Shown here in pieces: positions 61,903 through 64,000 of a stretch of 64,000 nt of DNA (its first letter is position 1; each line of letters opens with the position of its first letter). The notes below the pieces were generated by a model. That model saw only the letters and a program-made list of their open reading frames with translations, searched no databases and was not told the origin of the DNA. A program made the position numbers and the translations under genes. Source of the DNA: Gemmatimonadaceae bacterium (GTDB lineage: Bacteria > Gemmatimonadota > Gemmatimonadetes > Gemmatimonadales > Gemmatimonadaceae). Where the stretch lies: assembly GCA_036496605.1 (NCBI GenBank), contig DASXKV010000008.1, positions 26,449 through 90,448 on the forward strand. Reading direction: 5' to 3'.

Positions 61903-63167
61903 CCCGCGTTCCCACCACAACGGAACGAGAGTTCGACCGCAGCGTCCTTTCAAATGGTCTGACCGTACTCTCCGAGCACATGCCGGGAGTACGGTCAGTC
62001 TCGTTCGGCGCATGGGTGCGCGCCGCGTCCGTGCACGAGCCAGCCGAGCAAATGGGAGTTTCGCATTTGCTCGAGCACATGGTATTCAAGGGCACTGACC
62101 GGCGGAGCGCCAAGCAGATTGCGCTCGAACTGGAGGCTCTCGGGGGCTCGCTCGACGCGTACACATCGAGGGAGCACACCGTCTATCAAGCACGCGTACT
62201 GGATGAGCACCTGACGCAGGCTGCAGACGTCATTGCCGACATCGTGTTCCGCCCGTTGCTTCGCTCGAGTGATCTCACCCTGGAGCGAAAGGTGGTGCTC
62301 GAGGAGATCGGCATGGTGGAAGATACGCCGGACGATCTCGTCTTCGAGTTGCACAACGAGGCGCTCTGGGGCGAACACCCATACGGGCATTCCATCCTCG
62401 GTACTCGCGAGACCGTTAGGCAGCTCGGCGTCCGTGCCTTGAAGGATCTCCATGGGCGCGCTTACCATCCGCCCCAGCTTGTCGTTGCCGCGGCCGGAAA
62501 CGTCGAGCATGCGAAACTGCTCGACGTGCTCGAGCGAACGGGCTGGTCGACGGCTCCGGCCGGTGAGGCAACTCGTCTATTGGTGCCTTCGGCGAGCCCG
62601 GCGCCTCCGGCAGTGCGCCACGTCGATCGCGACGGCACTCAAACCCATATCGTGCTCGGTACGAGTGCCCTGCGTTATGCAGACAGCCGGCGCTACGCCC
62701 TCGTGATGCTCAGCATCCTGTTCGGCGGCGGCATGAGCTCGCGCCTGTTTCAGCGCGTCCGGGAGGAACTGGGACTCGCTTATTCCGTGTACACGTTCCA
62801 ACAGTTCTACGCCGACGCCGGAATGCACGGCGTGTACGTTGCGACCTCACCAGACAGCGCGCGCGCGGCCTACGACGTTATTCGCGACGAGCTCGCGCTG
62901 GTCGCGAGCCATGGGCTTCCAGAGAGCGAGATTGCTATGGGGAAGTCACAGCTCAAGGGACAAATGACGCTCTCCCTCGAGAGCGTGAGCACGAGGATGT
63001 ATCGCGCGGCTGCAGTCGAGCTGTATGGCGAGCCCTATCGCACTTTGGACGAAACGCTCGCGCTCGTCGAAGCGGTTTCCGCGGATGACATCGCTCACGT
63101 CGCGCGAGAGTTCTTCGCTCCGGAACGGCAAACGGTGCTCAGTCTCGGTCCGGCGGCCGTGCTGTGA
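61899..63167 (+). CDS. M16-family zinc peptidase (processing-peptidase type)
   Basis: 422 residues from GTG 61899, overlapping the pnp stop. The inverted zinc motif HLLEH is in MGVSHLLEHMVFKGTDRRS (about residue 52), with the distal glutamate in the ERKVVLEEIGM region. Two M16 halves are present; the second starts near residue 240 and ends with EFFAPERQTVLSLG. No signal peptide, so probably cytoplasmic. A pnp-M16 peptidase pair is common in several phyla. Substrate unknown. Confidence 0.92.
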   Translation: MTRVPTTTEREFDRSVLSNGLTVLSEHMPGVRSVSFGAWVRAASVHEPAEQMGVSHLLEHMVFKGTDRRSAKQIALELEALGGSLDAYTSREHTVYQARVLDEHLTQAADVIADIVFRPLLRSSDLTLERKVVLEEIGMVEDTPDDLVFELHNEALWGEHPYGHSILGTRETVRQLGVRALKDLHGRAYHPPQLVVAAAGNVEHAKLLDVLERTGWSTAPAGEATRLLVPSASPAPPAVRHVDRDGTQTHIVLGTSALRYADSRRYALVMLSILFGGGMSSRLFQRVREELGLAYSVYTFQQFYADAGMHGVYVATSPDSARAAYDVIRDELALVASHGLPESEIAMGKSQLKGQMTLSLESVSTRMYRAAAVELYGEPYRTLDETLALVEAVSADDIAHVAREFFAPERQTVLSLGPAAVL

Positions 63168-63284
63168 TTGGTGGTGGTTGGTAGCTGGTGTCTGGTTGCT
63201 GGTGAAGCGGAACGCCTGCGAGTAATGCTCAGAGGCGAATCCGTTCCACAAACCACCAATCACGAACCATGAAACACCAGCCAC
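63168..63284. repeat. Composite intergenic element: inverted nTGGnnn heptad arrays around a hairpin
   Basis: Left: TGG-containing units (GTGG, TTGG, then CTGG three times) start at 63171, 63178, 63185, 63192 and 63199, exactly 7 nt apart. Right: their complements (CCAC, CCAC, TCAC, CCAT, ACAC, CCAC) start at 63246, 63253, 63260, 63267, 63274 and 63281, also 7 nt apart. Centre: GGAACG (63209-63214) pairs with CGTTCC (63242-63247), with an inner GCCT/AGGC pair. It fills most of the 192-bp M16 peptidase-ald gap. Confidence 0.8.
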
Positions 63285-63359
63285 GTTGAAAACGGCACTC
63301 GCCATAGTGACCTTTCAGTGCTCCGCATTTCCGCTCACATCTGACGAGCCATTCTCAAC

Positions 63360-64000
63360 ATGAAAATCGGCGTTCCAAAGGAAATCAAAACGAACGAAAA
63401 TCGTATCGCGCTCGTACCGGCGGGTGCGGAGCAGCTCGTTGCGGGTGGCCACTCCGTGTTGGTCGAACAGGGCGCCGGACTCGGAAGCGGATTCGCGGAC
63501 GAGATGTACACGACGGTCGGAGCGAAGATCGCCCCCGACGCCGCGACGGTGTGGCGTGACAGCGAGATGATCATGAAGGTGAAAGAGCCGATCGAGAAGG
63601 AATGGCCGCACATGCGCCAGGGTCAGCTCATTTTCACCTACTTTCACTTCGCGGCTGACGAGAAGCTGACGCAGGCCCACATCAAGAGCGGCGCGACGTG
63701 CGTGGCGTACGAGACCGTGGAGCTGCCGTCGCGAGAGCTCCCACTGCTCACCCCGATGTCCGAGGTCGCGGGACGCATGGCGGTGCAGGCCGGCGCGACG
63801 CACCTCGAGAAGAGCAAGGGCGGCATGGGGGTGCTGCTGGGCGGAGTGCCGGGCGTCGCGCCCGCGCAGGTGACCATCCTCGGTGGTGGAGTCGTCGGCA
63901 CGCATGCGCTGCAGGTGGCCGTCGGCATGGGCGCGCAGGTGCACGTCCTCGACAAGAACATCGACCGCCTGCGTGCGCTCGATCTCGTGTTCGGCAACCG
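63360..64000 (+). CDS. ald: Alanine dehydrogenase, N-terminal part
   Basis: NAD-dependent interconversion of alanine and pyruvate plus ammonia. The frame runs off the window edge after 213 residues. The start is ATG 63360. Family motifs: KIGVPKEIKTNENRIALVP at the N-terminus, MKVKEPIEKEW with the catalytic lysine, and TYFHFAADEKLT with the catalytic His. The nucleotide motif is VTILGGGVVGTHALQVAVGM (about residue 178), followed by the adenine-ribose Asp in VHVLDKN. No close terminator or partner gene is visible. Confidence 0.95.
   Translation, partial: MKIGVPKEIKTNENRIALVPAGAEQLVAGGHSVLVEQGAGLGSGFADEMYTTVGAKIAPDAATVWRDSEMIMKVKEPIEKEWPHMRQGQLIFTYFHFAADEKLTQAHIKSGATCVAYETVELPSRELPLLTPMSEVAGRMAVQAGATHLEKSKGGMGVLLGGVPGVAPAQVTILGGGVVGTHALQVAVGMGAQVHVLDKNIDRLRALDLVFGN

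Overview
The window is a stretch of a high-GC, Gram-negative bacterial chromosome. The best fit is Gemmatimonadota, with Acidobacteriota or a related phylum second. Several things point that way: RNase Y next to ZapA, an acidobacterial-type orphan ABC permease (ADOP) paired with a PadR regulator, a short single-domain EF-Ts, archaeal-type Asd, and several outer-membrane proteins and lipoproteins. This placement comes from reading the proteins, not from any database search. There is no CRISPR array, no rRNA operon, no recognisable insertion sequence and no prophage.

Region by region. 0-4.6 kb: end of rsmA, a 270-bp inverted repeat, the redox sensor rex facing arginine deiminase across a perfect Rex operator, then an exonuclease and a metallo-beta-lactamase-fold hydrolase. 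4.6-12.8 kb: translation genes infC-rpmI-rplT (behind a terminator/antiterminator leader, probably with an AUU start codon) and pheS-pheT, the division gene zapA, a mobile-looking GxxExxY gene linked to 9-nt-periodic repeats, and RNase Y. 12.8-20.8 kb: a tightly packed run folD-xseA-xseB-ispA-dxs-nadK-recN (one-carbon metabolism, exonuclease VII, isoprenoid precursors, NADP, DNA repair). 20.7-24.6 kb: an outer-membrane protein, a six-hairpin glycosidase-like protein, a G-rich heptamer array, tRNA-Gly(GCC) and tRNA-Leu(TAA). 24.6-35.1 kb: an accessory block, mostly on the minus strand: PadR/ADOP, an orphan membrane protein, a DUF2911 lipoprotein, a circularly permuted D-amino-acid-oxidase-like flavoprotein, a small barrel protein, and a Rad52-like annealing protein with a divergent HTH regulator. 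35.2-45.9 kb: one long operon, dapE-asd-lysC-dapB-dapA-dapD-tyrA-aroA-cmk-rpsA, with most starts overlapping the previous stop. 46-51.8 kb: a split acyl-CoA (propionyl-type) carboxylase with an RNA methyltransferase gene between the biotin carboxylase and biotin carrier genes. 51.9-64 kb: rplM-rpsI-rpsB-tsf-pyrH-frr-cdsA-dxr-rseP-rpsO-pnp, an M16 peptidase and the start of ald.

Four signals cut across the genes and look least explained. (1) The octamer GCCTAACG/CGTTAGGC occurs 25 times by eye, on both strands, using otherwise rare codons; its density resembles that of DNA-uptake sequences. (2) Intergenic gaps repeatedly hold arrays with a strict 7-nt period; in three gaps two such arrays face each other around a hairpin. 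(3) A 37-bp element of four 9-nt units occurs four times, once as the coding tail of the GxxExxY gene and twice as arms of the palindrome after rsmA. (4) The flavoprotein at 30.4-31.5 kb has the C-terminal FAD/substrate motifs of D-amino-acid oxidases moved in front of its Rossmann motif.
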